The translations under genes were made by a program, and so were the position numbers. The notes under the pieces were generated by a model. It saw only the letters and a list, made by a program, of their open reading frames with translations. It was not told the DNA's origin and ran no database searches. This document shows, piece by piece, positions 37,338 to 47,052 of a stretch of 64,000 nt of DNA (positions are counted from its first letter, which is position 1; the number at the start of each line of letters is the position of its first letter). Origin of the DNA: Paenibacillus sp. MAHUQ-63 (GTDB taxonomy: Bacteria; Bacillota; Bacilli; Paenibacillales; NBRC-103111); the NCBI RefSeq assembly GCF_028765165.1, contig NZ_JARADB010000002.1, positions 1,671,146-1,735,145 on the forward strand, given 5' to 3'.

Positions 37338-38783
37338 TTAACTATTCTCGTCATTAAGCGCTGCGATCACCTCGGCAACGAGCCGGTTGGCTCCGGCGAT
37401 AAGTCCTTCTGGATGATGTGACATGCCCAATCGCACTACGACCAAGTTCTGTGAAGGTACGATTACAACATGCTGCCCCATATTGCCCATGGCGAAAAAT
37501 GCATCATGCGGTACATGGGGCATTCCCCATGGTAGTCCATACGGTGCATTGCCATTCGCAGCAACATTTATCCAAAAGCCTGCTCCATAGCCGGTATCAA
37601 GTGTCTGTGAAGACGAGAATTGAACCCACCCTTCCGGAAGGATACGTTCAGTACCGGCCATGCCGTCGTTTAAGTACAAGAGTCCAAAACGAGCCCAATC
37701 ACGCGCGGATGCCAGCATAGACATCGCACCGTTAGGTGTGCCGGTCGCATCAAATTCAAGTGTTACATGTTCCATGCCAATCGGTCCGAACAGTTCGCGC
37801 TGTGAAAATTGTCTTACATCCGAGGCCCGACCACCAACGACGTCACGGATGATGCGCGAGAGAAGGATGTAGTTGCCGTCAGTGTAAGCCCATTGACTTC
37901 CAGGCGTCGCAACTTGTTTTGCACTCTCTGCAAAACCCGCCATGTCACGTTCGAGAAAGATCATTCTGGATGCGGGATCGAAGCCTGAACTCGTTTGTTT
38001 AAGCGCGAGGCCGCTTGTTTGCCGTAACAATTCTTCGATTGTAATCGTTTGGCGCGGATCTCTTTCATGATTCCAAGTTGCAATCGGTGCAGCTTGATCG
38101 ACTTTCAGTTTTCCCTGGCGGACCAGAATGCCAATAAGTGCATTGGTGACTGATTTCGTTACGGAAAATCCCAATAACGGAGTATCCACTCCTATGCCAG
38201 TAGCATACCGCTCGGCGACGATCTTGCCGTCTTTGACCACAACAATCGCTTGAGTGCGTATATAGGGCGGTTGCTCACGTTCTGCAAAAGCACGGTCGAG
38301 CGCTGCACTAAGTTGTTCGTTCGTTGGCTCAACCACAGAAGTTCCCGCAATCTCGGGGGCCTGTGAACTCGTTGAGACAACTGGGGAATTAAAAGCAGGC
38401 GTTGTACTTAGATTGGCATCTTCATGTTTATGAACTAGCATGCAACCAATGCCTTTGCCGTACACGGCCTGGGTTTTGTAAAGTCCCCCAATAGTGGTTG
38501 AAACTTCATGCTTGTCACGGTCAACGGTGAAGTGAATCAAACGACTAATGATTCCAATTGCCCCTTCAGGCTTGACCATGTCGGAGTAAACTTGATGGGG
38601 ATCAAGGTTGGAGACAAAGGTCCCGGAGCAGATTTCCTTGCTGGCGTATCCCGAAGCAACCATTAATGGTTGATAAAGGATAAAGCCTGTGCAAGCGGAT
38701 AGTGCCATCACTGATGCGACCGTAAGCAAAGTAAATCTGCGTTTGTTTTTACTTCTAAAAAGGTTGGAAGATGGATTATTCAA
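37338..38783 (-). CDS. Class C beta-lactamase-like serine hydrolase
   Basis: From TTG 38783 the protein is 481 residues with a hydrophobic N-terminal signal/anchor (RRFTLLTVASVMALSACTGF, possibly a lipobox at LSAC). The serine beta-lactamase/esterase fold shows SVTK (SxxK nucleophile) in FSVTKSVTN and YTDGN at the Tyr-x-Asn position. It is closest in appearance to EstB/NylB-type esterases and amide hydrolases rather than to true penicillinases. It is exported. The GTG at 38795 overlaps its own ribosome site, so TTG is preferred, but the choice is not firm. Its promoter is embedded in TetR operators. Confidence 0.85.
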   Translation of the reverse strand: MNNPSSNLFRSKNKRRFTLLTVASVMALSACTGFILYQPLMVASGYASKEICSGTFVSNLDPHQVYSDMVKPEGAIGIISRLIHFTVDRDKHEVSTTIGGLYKTQAVYGKGIGCMLVHKHEDANLSTTPAFNSPVVSTSSQAPEIAGTSVVEPTNEQLSAALDRAFAEREQPPYIRTQAIVVVKDGKIVAERYATGIGVDTPLLGFSVTKSVTNALIGILVRQGKLKVDQAAPIATWNHERDPRQTITIEELLRQTSGLALKQTSSGFDPASRMIFLERDMAGFAESAKQVATPGSQWAYTDGNYILLSRIIRDVVGGRASDVRQFSQRELFGPIGMEHVTLEFDATGTPNGAMSMLASARDWARFGLLYLNDGMAGTERILPEGWVQFSSSQTLDTGYGAGFWINVAANGNAPYGLPWGMPHVPHDAFFAMGNMGQHVVIVPSQNLVVVRLGMSHHPEGLIAGANRLVAEVIAALNDENS

Positions 38784-38808
38784 TAACGAGCTCACTCCTC
38801 ACACTCTC

Positions 38809-38827
38809 AGGTATACACTGTATACCT
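38809..38827. promoter_or_regulatory. TetR operator 1 (19-bp palindrome)
   Basis: AGGTATACACTGTATACCT is a perfect inverted repeat just downstream of the expected start point of the serine hydrolase transcript. Confidence 0.75.
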
Positions 38828-38830
38828 GAC

Positions 38831-38859
38831 ATTATAAGTATACGATGTATACTAGTCAA
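38831..38859 (-). promoter_or_regulatory. Serine hydrolase promoter with TetR operator 2 as its spacer
   Basis: On the minus strand TTGACT (38859-38854) and TATAAT (38836-38831) are exactly 17 bases apart. The 17-bp spacer 38837-38853 is itself the operator AGTATACGATGTATACT (arms AGTATAC and GTATACT). Confidence 0.8.
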
Positions 38860-38910
38860 CCTTCTTGTTGTATACTACGGTTATACTATTTCTTGCGGGA
38901 GCGTTGAACT

Positions 38911-39648
38911 GTGTTCAATAATAACAATGATCAAATACCTGAAGATACTGATAAACGGAAAGACCCTGTTCGCCTTAGTCGAGAGGCCATCGTAGGACTG
39001 GCATTACATGTTGCTGATACGGAAGGAATCGATGCGGTAAGTTTTCGGCGTTTATCCCACGATTTAGGCGTAACCCCCATGGCCATATATCGGTATGTTC
39101 ACAACAAAGATGATCTTCTAGATGCTATGACCGAACAATTGTTAACTTCTTTCGATACCTCGGCAGTAAAGGAAACGGATTGGCGGGAACAGGTTAGAGG
39201 GTTACTTTATGCCTTACGTCGAGTGCTGCTTACGCATCCCTCTGGCAAATTCTTGCTATCCAGACGGTCCGTGCCTTCGATAAATAGGCTCAAAATCTTC
39301 GAGACTTCGCTTGGCATCCTTCGCAATGCTGGATTCGGGCCTCAAGAAGCATTCTTAACTTTTGAATACCTGCTAAGTCAAGTCGTATCGTTGATTCTAA
39401 CGGGCGATAGTTACTTTCAAGGGTCTGAAGAAGAACGCCAAGTGTGGGGAGCTAAATTATTGGAATTCTATGGCGGACTTCCGCAGCAAGAATACCCTTG
39501 GCTTGTAGAAGCAGCCCCGAATATTGCTGCTTGCGTCGATAAGGATCGTCACTTTAAGTTCGGTGCAGACCTTATACTGGCTGGAGTGGAGGCAATGGCG
39601 GTCTCATTACGATCAAATCATGCAGCTAATTTAAACCGTCTGGAGTGA
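38911..39648 (+). CDS. TetR-family repressor
   Basis: The 245-residue protein has an N-terminal TetR HTH (IVGLALHVADTEGIDAVSFRRLSHDLGVTPMAIYRYVHNKDDLL) and a ligand-binding C-terminal half of TetR_C type (FLTFEYLLSQVVSLILTGDSYFQ). It is divergent from the serine hydrolase and sits beside two GTATAC palindromes, so it very likely represses that gene and itself. GTG 38911 follows GCGGGAG at nine bases. Confidence 0.92.
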   Translation: MFNNNNDQIPEDTDKRKDPVRLSREAIVGLALHVADTEGIDAVSFRRLSHDLGVTPMAIYRYVHNKDDLLDAMTEQLLTSFDTSAVKETDWREQVRGLLYALRRVLLTHPSGKFLLSRRSVPSINRLKIFETSLGILRNAGFGPQEAFLTFEYLLSQVVSLILTGDSYFQGSEEERQVWGAKLLEFYGGLPQQEYPWLVEAAPNIAACVDKDRHFKFGADLILAGVEAMAVSLRSNHAANLNRLE

Positions 39649-39667
39649 TTCCTCCTGACGGTTTTTT
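39633..39667 (+). terminator. Terminator overlapping the tetR stop
   Basis: AAACCGTC and GACGGTTT form the stem, followed by TTTTG; the 5' arm lies within the last codons of the repressor. Confidence 0.75.
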
Positions 39668-39672
39668 GTGTA

Positions 39673-39816
39673 TCAATTTTGAGATGAATGGATGTTAGAG
39701 TCCGAGGTCGTCGATTTTTTCAATAAGTCTAGCGAAATTAACTTTCCGTTTATCGCGACAGCTGGAACAGCTTGAATGCCGTAGGTTTTGGCTATAAAAA
39801 TTTAGACCTTAGGCAT
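39673..39816 (-). pseudogene. Thioredoxin-like gene remnant (internal deletion)
   Basis: An ATG at 39816 with AGGAGG reads MPKV then a stop. A few codons later the frame continues as YGIQAVPAVAINGKLISLD and KKS to a stop at 39673, the typical C-terminal half of small thioredoxin-like proteins (cis-Pro in VPA). The middle, including the CxxC site, is gone. It lies just downstream of a dead MerR gene. Confidence 0.55.
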
Positions 39817-39837
39817 AGTTAACTTCCTCCTTCAGAT

Positions 39838-40201
39838 AATTTTTTGATAATAGGGCATTGTTCCTTTGGAAGTGAGAGACCCGGTTCTTTAATAGCAAAC
39901 TCTAATATAGATTTGAAATAACTTAGTTGATTGTTACCGCGGCAAATTGGCGCATTTCCTCAATAGGAAATTAATCTTCGTTCTTGTGAACATGTAAAAG
40001 AGTTTTAATTTCATCTAGGGTAAATCCTAAATCCTGTGCACGTTTAATAAACCGAATGTCTTCAACTGCTTCGTTAGAATACATCCTGTAACCGGATTCG
40101 GATCGAGGCGGATTAATGAGAAGTCCACGTCTTTCGTAATATGACTGTTTCAATATGAACATTTGAAGCTTTTGCTACTTGGCTTACAGTAACCAGTTCA
40201 T
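39838..40201 (-). pseudogene. MerR-family regulator remnant (several frameshifts)
   Basis: Starting near ATG 40201 (site AGGAGG), one frame gives ELVTVSQVAKASNVHIETV. A one-base shift gives YYERRGLLINPPRSESGYRM and EIKTLLHVHKNED, then a stop at 39971. Further shifted pieces read IEEMRQFAA and KKLSEGG. Together they spell a MerR regulator with C-terminal CPII motif, as in mercury or metal-responsive members. The 39971-40162 frame alone is only the middle part. Confidence 0.6.
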
Positions 40202-40223
40202 TTCTAGTCCTCCTTCTATACAA

Positions 40224-40254
40224 GTATTAACCCTGTACCAAGGTACAAAGTCAA
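40224..40254 (-). promoter_or_regulatory. MerR-type promoter/operator (19-bp spacer), intact
   Basis: On the minus strand TTGACT (40254-40249) and TAATAC (40229-40224) are separated by 19 bases. The dyad TGTACC-AA-GGTACA (40234-40247) fills the spacer, the classic MerR-activated layout. It outlives the broken merR gene. Confidence 0.7.
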
Positions 40255-40347
40255 TATAATCTTCTCAATCCGATAGGTGGGATATAAAAGAAAATGTATT
40301 GCTTTCGAATTGCCTGGGGGAGGGAGGCAATTAAATAAAAAAAATTA

Positions 40348-40394
40348 TTGACTGATCGATCTGGAAATGATAATATGATTTCAGATCGATCAGT
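40348..40394 (+). promoter_or_regulatory. Promoter with paired TetR-type operators
   Basis: TTGACT (40348) and TAATAT (40371) have a 17-base spacer. ACTGATCGATCTG (40351-40363) and CAGATCGATCAGT (40382-40394) are exact inverse 13-mers that bracket the -10 box. A further GACTGATTAGTC box lies at 40463-40474 in the leader. Confidence 0.65.
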
Positions 40395-40504
40395 CTAGAA
40401 TGAATGAGAGGGAAAAGAGGTGTTAAGGAGACGCAGAGAATAGATTTATTTTGGATTTTTCGGACTGATTAGTCAAAATAATGAATCAAATGGAGGAAAA
40501 GAAC

Positions 40505-40960
40505 ATGCAAAATCAAACATTAATACAAGAAGTGGTACGCGAAAGAGCACATCAAACATTCCGAAATCACTTGAAGCATCTGTCCGGTGGAGATATTAAG
40601 GCATGGGTAGAACTGTGGGAAGAGAACGGCGTGCTTGAATTCCCATACGGACCGGCGGGGTTCCCGGACAAGAAGGTAGGCAAGGTCGAACTATATGATT
40701 ACATGCAGAATTTCCCAAAACATTTCGAAGTGGTGTTCACTGACCTTGAATTCCATCTGACGGTGGACCCGGAGCTGGTAATTGCAGAATTCAAGTCGGC
40801 CGGCAAGCATCGGGAAACGGGTAACCCATATAACCAGACGTACATTAGTGTTGTGGAAACGAAAGACGGTTTAATCACGCGCTACCGTGACTTCTGGAAC
40901 CCTCTTGTCGCGATTGAATCGGTCGGCAGTGTAAATGATGCAGTACGTTTTTCTGAGTAA
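40505..40960 (+). CDS. SnoaL/NTF2-like small protein
   Basis: The 151-residue protein has the NTF2-like cone fold pattern of PhzA/SnoaL relatives: FRNHLKHLSGGDIKAWVELWEENGVLEFPYGP, then YMQNFPKHF and ITRYRDFWNPL at the end. Such proteins are isomerases, cyclases or ligand binders. ATG 40505 has GGAGG at eight bases; two ATGs upstream lack this. It is the first gene under a promoter with TetR-like operators and lies 107 bases before the TetR gene. Confidence 0.8.
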   Translation: MQNQTLIQEVVRERAHQTFRNHLKHLSGGDIKAWVELWEENGVLEFPYGPAGFPDKKVGKVELYDYMQNFPKHFEVVFTDLEFHLTVDPELVIAEFKSAGKHRETGNPYNQTYISVVETKDGLITRYRDFWNPLVAIESVGSVNDAVRFSE

Positions 40961-41067
40961 CTTGGAGCATACAGTTAGCATAACTGCCTTTATGACCGCT
41001 ACATTCCTTTTCTTGACTGAACGTTCCATTAGGGGTAGCATGGATGGGGAGAAAGGGGGAGATCCCT

Positions 41068-41655
41068 ATGGCTAGAAGCAAGGAATTCGATACAAATCTT
41101 GTACTGCACAAAGCGATGGAGGTCTTCGGTCATTATGGCTATGAAGGCACCTCCTTGCCGCTGCTACTCGAAGGCTTGGGCATCGCCCGTCAAAGCTTGT
41201 ATGATACGTTTGGCACGAAACGAGATCTTTTTTTGAAAGCTGTCAAACACTATGTGAACGAGAAGTCTTCCGCGGTTGTCGCCTATTTGGCGGAGACTAC
41301 GCCTGTAAAAAAAGCCATTACCGATATCTTCCATGTAATCGGGGATACGCTGCGAGACGAGCAACGCCGGAAGGAGTGCTTTATTCTCTACAGTGCGATT
41401 GATCAAGTTCCTCATGATCCGGAGATCGCGGAGTTGTTCGAGCAGGATAAAATCCGGTTGGAACAAGCACTGTATGATGCGTTGGTACGCGGCCAGAAGC
41501 TGGGCGAATTCAGCGCGAACCGGGATATGCTGGCACTGGCACGTTATTTGTACCATGCGCGATATGGGTTGACGCAAGCAGCCAAATTGACGGATGACCC
41601 ACTCGTTATCGAACAGATTACAGCAGTTACGTTGTCTGTGCTGGACCAAGAATGA
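41068..41655 (+). CDS. TetR/AcrR-family repressor
   Basis: The 195-residue regulator has a TetR HTH (LVLHKAMEVFGHYGYEGTSLPLLLEGLGIARQSLYDTFGTKRDLFLKAV) and a short C-terminal ligand domain. ATG 41068 lies eight bases after AAAGGGGGAG. It sits between the SnoaL-like gene and an MFS exporter, each preceded by GACYG-type palindromes, so it probably represses both, with the exported drug as inducer. Confidence 0.92.
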   Translation: MARSKEFDTNLVLHKAMEVFGHYGYEGTSLPLLLEGLGIARQSLYDTFGTKRDLFLKAVKHYVNEKSSAVVAYLAETTPVKKAITDIFHVIGDTLRDEQRRKECFILYSAIDQVPHDPEIAELFEQDKIRLEQALYDALVRGQKLGEFSANRDMLALARYLYHARYGLTQAAKLTDDPLVIEQITAVTLSVLDQE

Positions 41656-41684
41656 AGCTTTGCAAGGAGCTTCATTCCTTTTTA
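41650..41684 (+). terminator. Terminator after the TetR gene
   Basis: GAATGAAGCT pairs with AGCTTCATTC and is followed by CTTTTT. It separates the exporter into its own transcript. Confidence 0.8.
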
Positions 41685-41693
41685 CCCAAAATA

Positions 41694-41705
41694 GACCGTT
41701 TGGTC
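41694..41705. promoter_or_regulatory. TetR operator before the MFS exporter
   Basis: GACCGTTTGGTC (arms GACC/GGTC within TAGACC...GGTCAAA) resembles the TAGACC-type operator of LmrA/YxaF-like repressors and the GACTGATTAGTC box upstream. Confidence 0.5.
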
Positions 41706-41758
41706 AAAAATACAAGAGAATACAGACTAACTTGTCTGCATGCGAAGGAGAATGAAAG

Positions 41759-43189
41759 ATGAACGGATCGAATTTCAAAGGCTTAGCGTTATTTATCCTG
41801 GCGATCTCACAGCTGGTCATGGCGCTTGATTATACAATCATTTTTGTAGCTATGCCGTCTTTAGGTAATGCGCTTGGTTTCTCGGCTAATCATCTGCAGT
41901 GGGTTGTGAGTGCTTATTCACTCGCTTTCGGAGGCTTACTGCTTCTAGGCGGGAGATTATCCGACCTGTTGGGGAGAAGGCGCATGTTTATAATCGCGAT
42001 GGGGCTTTTCGGACTAGGATCGCTGCTTGGGGGACTGGCCGAATCGCAACTGATGTTAATTGCTGCCAGGGGACTTCAAGGTTTAGGCGGTGCACTGTTA
42101 TCGCCAGCAACTCTGTCGCTCATCATGTCGAATTTCAATGAGGGTTCAGAGCGTAACCGGGCAATGGGCATATGGGCTTCCATGGGGGGTGTCGGCATGT
42201 CGCTCGGTCTACTCCTTGGTGGAGTGCTCACTAGCTATGTTGGATGGGAAGCTACCTTCCTGGTGAATGTGCCAATCGCGCTCGGCGTCGTTATTCTAGC
42301 ACCTTTCGTGCTGAAGGAAAGCAAGGTATCGACTAGCAGCCAACATTATGATGCTGCTGGAACATTTTCGGTAACAGTCGGACTGCTGCTTGTTGTCTAC
42401 TATTTGATTCAAGCTCCGGTAGAAGGCTGGTATAGCGCCTCAACACTTCCTTTTGTCTTGCTCGGTGCAGTGCTGCTGTTAGCTTTCGCAGCAATTGAGA
42501 AACGAACGCAGGAGCCGCTGATTTCCTTCCGCATGTTCCGTAACCGCAATTTGACAGGAGCCGCACTTACGGCATTCCTGTTCTCGGCTTCGTTCGGCTC
42601 GCTGTACTATTTTTTGACACTGTATACGCAAGGCATACTGCATTATTCAGCTATACAATCGGGGCTTAGCTTCCTGCCGCTGACACTGAGTGCTTTCGTT
42701 GGTGCCAAGCTGATCAATAAAATGCTTACCAAGGTCGGTGTGGCAGGTACTATCGTAACGGGGATGGGACTTGGGTTCGTAGGATTCCTGATGCTGACAG
42801 GCTTGTCCGAGAACGGATCGGCTCTAGGGATCATACCAGGAACCGTGATCATCGGTATCGGTCAGGCACTGGTCTTCACGACCATGTTTATCGCGGGGAG
42901 CTCAGGTATTAATCCGAAGGAGCAAGGCGTTGCCTCTGCATTGATCTCGACCGGTCAGCAAATCGGAGGGGCCATTGGACTGGCGGTTATTATGGCTATC
43001 ATCTCGGCCAGCCTTGGTATGGGATCGACCCTTGAGCATATGCCGCAAGCGGATCTGAATCATGCCATCCATATCGCGTTCATAATCTCCGCCGTGATTA
43101 CCTTACTTGGAATTCTGGTTGCCTTCTTTACTCTAAAGCTGCAGAAGCCATCAAATGTGGATGACATTCAAGTAACGGCCTCTCATTAA
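41759..43189 (+). CDS. MFS drug exporter, DHA2 (14-helix) family
   Basis: The 476-residue membrane protein has motif A (GGRLSDLLGRRRMF), the DHA2-type N terminus VMALDYTIIFVAMPSLGNALG with Asp in helix 1, motif C-like GGVGMSLGLLLGGVLTSYVGW, and about 14 membrane segments. It resembles EmrB/QacA/LmrB proton-driven efflux pumps for drugs. GAAGGAG precedes the ATG. Its own terminator and an upstream TetR-like operator make it a one-gene regulated unit. Confidence 0.94.
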   Translation: MNGSNFKGLALFILAISQLVMALDYTIIFVAMPSLGNALGFSANHLQWVVSAYSLAFGGLLLLGGRLSDLLGRRRMFIIAMGLFGLGSLLGGLAESQLMLIAARGLQGLGGALLSPATLSLIMSNFNEGSERNRAMGIWASMGGVGMSLGLLLGGVLTSYVGWEATFLVNVPIALGVVILAPFVLKESKVSTSSQHYDAAGTFSVTVGLLLVVYYLIQAPVEGWYSASTLPFVLLGAVLLLAFAAIEKRTQEPLISFRMFRNRNLTGAALTAFLFSASFGSLYYFLTLYTQGILHYSAIQSGLSFLPLTLSAFVGAKLINKMLTKVGVAGTIVTGMGLGFVGFLMLTGLSENGSALGIIPGTVIIGIGQALVFTTMFIAGSSGINPKEQGVASALISTGQQIGGAIGLAVIMAIISASLGMGSTLEHMPQADLNHAIHIAFIISAVITLLGILVAFFTLKLQKPSNVDDIQVTASH

Positions 43190-43242
43190 CAGGTTATCCG
43201 CGGCTAGTTCGGTACGGTTACCGGGCGGAATTCATGAATAAG

Positions 43243-43269
43243 AAAGGCAGCCGGCGACCGGCTGCCTTT
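43243..43269 (+). terminator. Terminator of the MFS exporter gene
   Basis: AAAGGCAGCCGG, loop CGA, CCGGCTGCCTTT, then TGTCT. Confidence 0.8.
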
Positions 43270-43339
43270 GTCTATTGAATCGGTTAATACAGTGACCGTT
43301 ATGAATGTGGTACAATATTCCATATAATGAATGGAAAGA

Positions 43340-43555
43340 AGGAATTGTTATCCGAACAGTCTATATCTTATCGGGGCCAGCGGGAGTTGGAAAATCTTGA
43401 CCCTTATTTGGAATGTAATTGATTATGTTACTTTTCCAGAAGAGGCTAACTGGCTCAACGGGAAACATCTCTTGGATACAAGTCAAAATAATGTAGATGC
43501 AATCCATCAGGTGGTTGATGAGATCATGAATAATAAACAATACAGGTTAGGATAA
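43340..43555 (+). pseudogene. P-loop kinase/ATPase remnant with internal deletion
   Basis: One frame contains VYILSGPAGVGKS (Walker A at 43374-43397) and ends at TGA. The other continues with VTFPEEANWLNGKHLLDTSQ and NNKQYRLG. These are the N- and C-terminal ends of a small P-loop kinase-like protein with the middle missing. The whole fits in about 215 bases instead of more than 500. Confidence 0.5.
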
Positions 43556-43654
43556 ATAATTTCATACTGAAGAGCTATCTGGATCCAAGTCCCACGGGCA
43601 GAAACGTTTGATCCCCGCTATCGCCGACTAGAAATTAGTGAGAAGAGGTGTTTA

Positions 43655-44119
43655 TTGATTAATTTAATGAATGGTTGTCGGGTTAAAATGATCATTTTGC
43701 TAATCGTACTTATTAACTTAGGTTGTAGTGTTACACATTCAGTAAGCACATCATCAACCGTTTCCTTATCGAAACAGTTAAAAAAAGAAATCCCAACAAT
43801 CAAAAACATCAAATACACATTCACTAGACCCAATCTAACTATAAACATTGAGATGAGAGATGTTCCTACCGAAGAATCGGTAAATTCCATACTAGGTAAC
43901 ATTAAGGAATTCTCAACGATTGAGAACATAAATGAAATTGCAAAATCCGTAAAATGGAAAAGTGAGATTTACAATATTAATCTTATTATTCATAGTCCTT
44001 CAGAAAAAAAACCTCCCTTAAAATATTCTGCGAGTTATTTCAAAACGTTTGATGCTTCTGACACTTCAGAAAAAAACATTGATGGATACAAAACGTGGAC
44101 GAAGTATGAGGAACCCTGA
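43655..44119 (+). CDS. Predicted lipoprotein of unknown function
   Basis: The 154-residue frame has a signal peptide KMIILLIVLINLGC with Cys at a lipobox position and then a Lys/Ile/Asn-rich body with two hydrophilic alpha/beta-like halves. No family is recognised. The start may be TTG 43655 (GAGGTG upstream), ATG 43667 or ATG 43688. Base composition is much more A+T-rich than the neighbouring catabolic operons, hinting at transfer or a fast-evolving gene. Confidence 0.6.
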   Translation: MINLMNGCRVKMIILLIVLINLGCSVTHSVSTSSTVSLSKQLKKEIPTIKNIKYTFTRPNLTINIEMRDVPTEESVNSILGNIKEFSTIENINEIAKSVKWKSEIYNINLIIHSPSEKKPPLKYSASYFKTFDASDTSEKNIDGYKTWTKYEEP

Positions 44120-44238
44120 TAAGGCTAAAGAATTTTTGAATGGGTATGAGAAACTCTGATTGAGTCCCGTTTTCTTTCAAGTAACATTCTATAAGAGTTG
44201 GGCAAAGATGAACACTGGAAAGATGAACATTAAACAAT

Positions 44239-44272
44239 AAACCTCCAAACCACTTGCACAGTGGAATGGAGG
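44239..44272 (-). terminator. Terminator-like hairpin after the phytase
   Basis: On the minus strand CCTCCATTCCACT pairs with AGTGGTTTGGAGG, followed by TTTATTGTTT. Confidence 0.6.
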
Positions 44273-44297
44273 GAGGAATGACTCGGATAACAACCGA

Positions 44298-45710
<1,413 letters not shown>

Positions 45711-45735
45711 TCATAATAGTCTCGCTTTAGGTTAA

Positions 45736-45789
45736 AGAATAACAAACAAAGATCAAAACTTAGTACAAGTTATGTAAACGGTTTGTAAT
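45736..45789 (-). promoter_or_regulatory. Pho box and -10 region of the phytase promoter
   Basis: On the minus strand ATTACA (45789-45784), TTTACA (45778-45773) and TGTACT (45767-45762) repeat with exact 11-bp periodicity. TATTCT (45741-45736) lies 20 bases downstream as a -10. This matches the PhoP-binding TTNACA direct-repeat layout known from Bacillus. Confidence 0.65.
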
Positions 45790-45965
45790 ATATGGAAGCA
45801 AATATCAAGACGATGTAAAACCGGCGCACATCGGCTGCCGTCATCTATTGAAGCAACGGGCAGCATAGTTAAGTTTTATTCAATTAAATCGACGATGAAA
45901 TAAATGTTTCTTTGGCATCTCAGTTTCACCAAGCATATTCCAGGAGCCCTTTACTTTCAAAATTA

Positions 45966-46160
45966 ATGTTTACCGACCCTAGTAACGCTTACTTGGTGTA
46001 TTCATATATTTCAGGCACAACTCACTATCATCGTGTATCGAAAATCGATTGGATGACACTTGTAGTGAACGATTTACTTAACCATTATCAACAAGAGACT
46101 TCTCTTTACATAGATGGATATAACGAGTCAGTTGTCATTGATATACTCCCCATACGGTAG
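45966..46160 (+). CDS. Small hypothetical protein
   Basis: The 64-residue frame (LVYSYISGTTHYHRVSKIDW ... NHYQQETSLYIDGYNES) has protein-like composition and is followed at once by a terminator-like hairpin (46167-46196), which argues that it is or was a gene. There is no clear ribosome site before ATG 45966, and the frame runs back to TTG 45912. The family is not recognised. Confidence 0.4.
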   Translation: MFTDPSNAYLVYSYISGTTHYHRVSKIDWMTLVVNDLLNHYQQETSLYIDGYNESVVIDILPIR

Positions 46161-46166
46161 ACAGGT

Positions 46167-46196
46167 AAAAGCCCTGCTACTGTGAGGGGAGCTTTT
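46167..46196 (+). terminator. Terminator-like hairpin
   Basis: AAAAGCCCT pairs imperfectly with AGGGGAGCTTTT, followed by TTC. Confidence 0.45.
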
Positions 46197-46374
46197 TCAT
46201 GTTTAGAGGAAAAATGCTTTGGAGAAATTCGCTCCTGCAGGGAGAATGTACCAAGACCAAAGTCCAGCACTAAACTAAACCTTAGACAGTTATCACTATT
46301 TTATTTGTTTGCTAATCTTAATGTTGTAGTCAACAACTCGAGCGGGCCCGGGCGGCAGTCCAGATGGAGGACCA

Positions 46375-46944
46375 ATGAACAAACTGAATACGACTAATGA
46401 ATTTATGAAGAATAGGAACATGCAATGGTTAAGGAAGGTCGATCACAGCATATTTGTATGGTGCAATCAAAGGGTCAATCATTTCGTTCTGGATTGGTTG
46501 TTCGGAGTGATTACCCACATGGGCGGCGCGACGTTTACAATTCTATGCACCGTTTTAGTTATCTGGCTTGCACCCGATGCTTGGGGATCGGCCGGTCTGC
46601 AAAGTTTAGCGGCTTTGACTTTCAGCCATGTGATTGCCTTTATTATTAAGAAAAAAATGCGCAGAATTCGCCCATTCCGCGTCCTGCAGCATGTGAGAGT
46701 AGGGAAATTTCCACTTAAGGATTACTCGTTTCCATCCGGACATACTACAGCCATTTTTGCATTCGTCACTCCCTTTCTTTTCCTATCGTCACAGGGAATG
46801 GCTCTTTTATTGATCATCTTTGCTGGATTGGTTGCCTTTTCACGTGTTTATTGGGGATATCACTACCCAACGGATTGCGTTGCAGGAGGTACGATCGGAA
46901 TGGGTTCTGCTTTGCTAGTGGTTTATCTGACAAATTCATTATGA
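46375..46944 (+). CDS. PAP2-family membrane phosphatase (probable undecaprenyl-diphosphatase)
   Basis: The 189-residue protein has about five to six helices and the three PAP2 motifs: KKKMRRIRPF, the central FPSGHTT and SRVYWGYHYPTD. Such BcrC-like enzymes dephosphorylate undecaprenyl diphosphate, or lipid phosphates, on the outer face of the membrane. The start has GGAGG at five bases. The DedA gene begins 108 bases later on the same strand. Confidence 0.9.
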   Translation: MNKLNTTNEFMKNRNMQWLRKVDHSIFVWCNQRVNHFVLDWLFGVITHMGGATFTILCTVLVIWLAPDAWGSAGLQSLAALTFSHVIAFIIKKKMRRIRPFRVLQHVRVGKFPLKDYSFPSGHTTAIFAFVTPFLFLSSQGMALLLIIFAGLVAFSRVYWGYHYPTDCVAGGTIGMGSALLVVYLTNSL

Positions 46945-47052
46945 CCATGACACGAATGAGGTACAAGAACGGGTTGGGGGGGGATGCCGCCTCTTGAACG
47001 CTATGCAACGATTAGAGAATAAGTAAATAATAAGCCCTCGAGGAGTGTAAAT

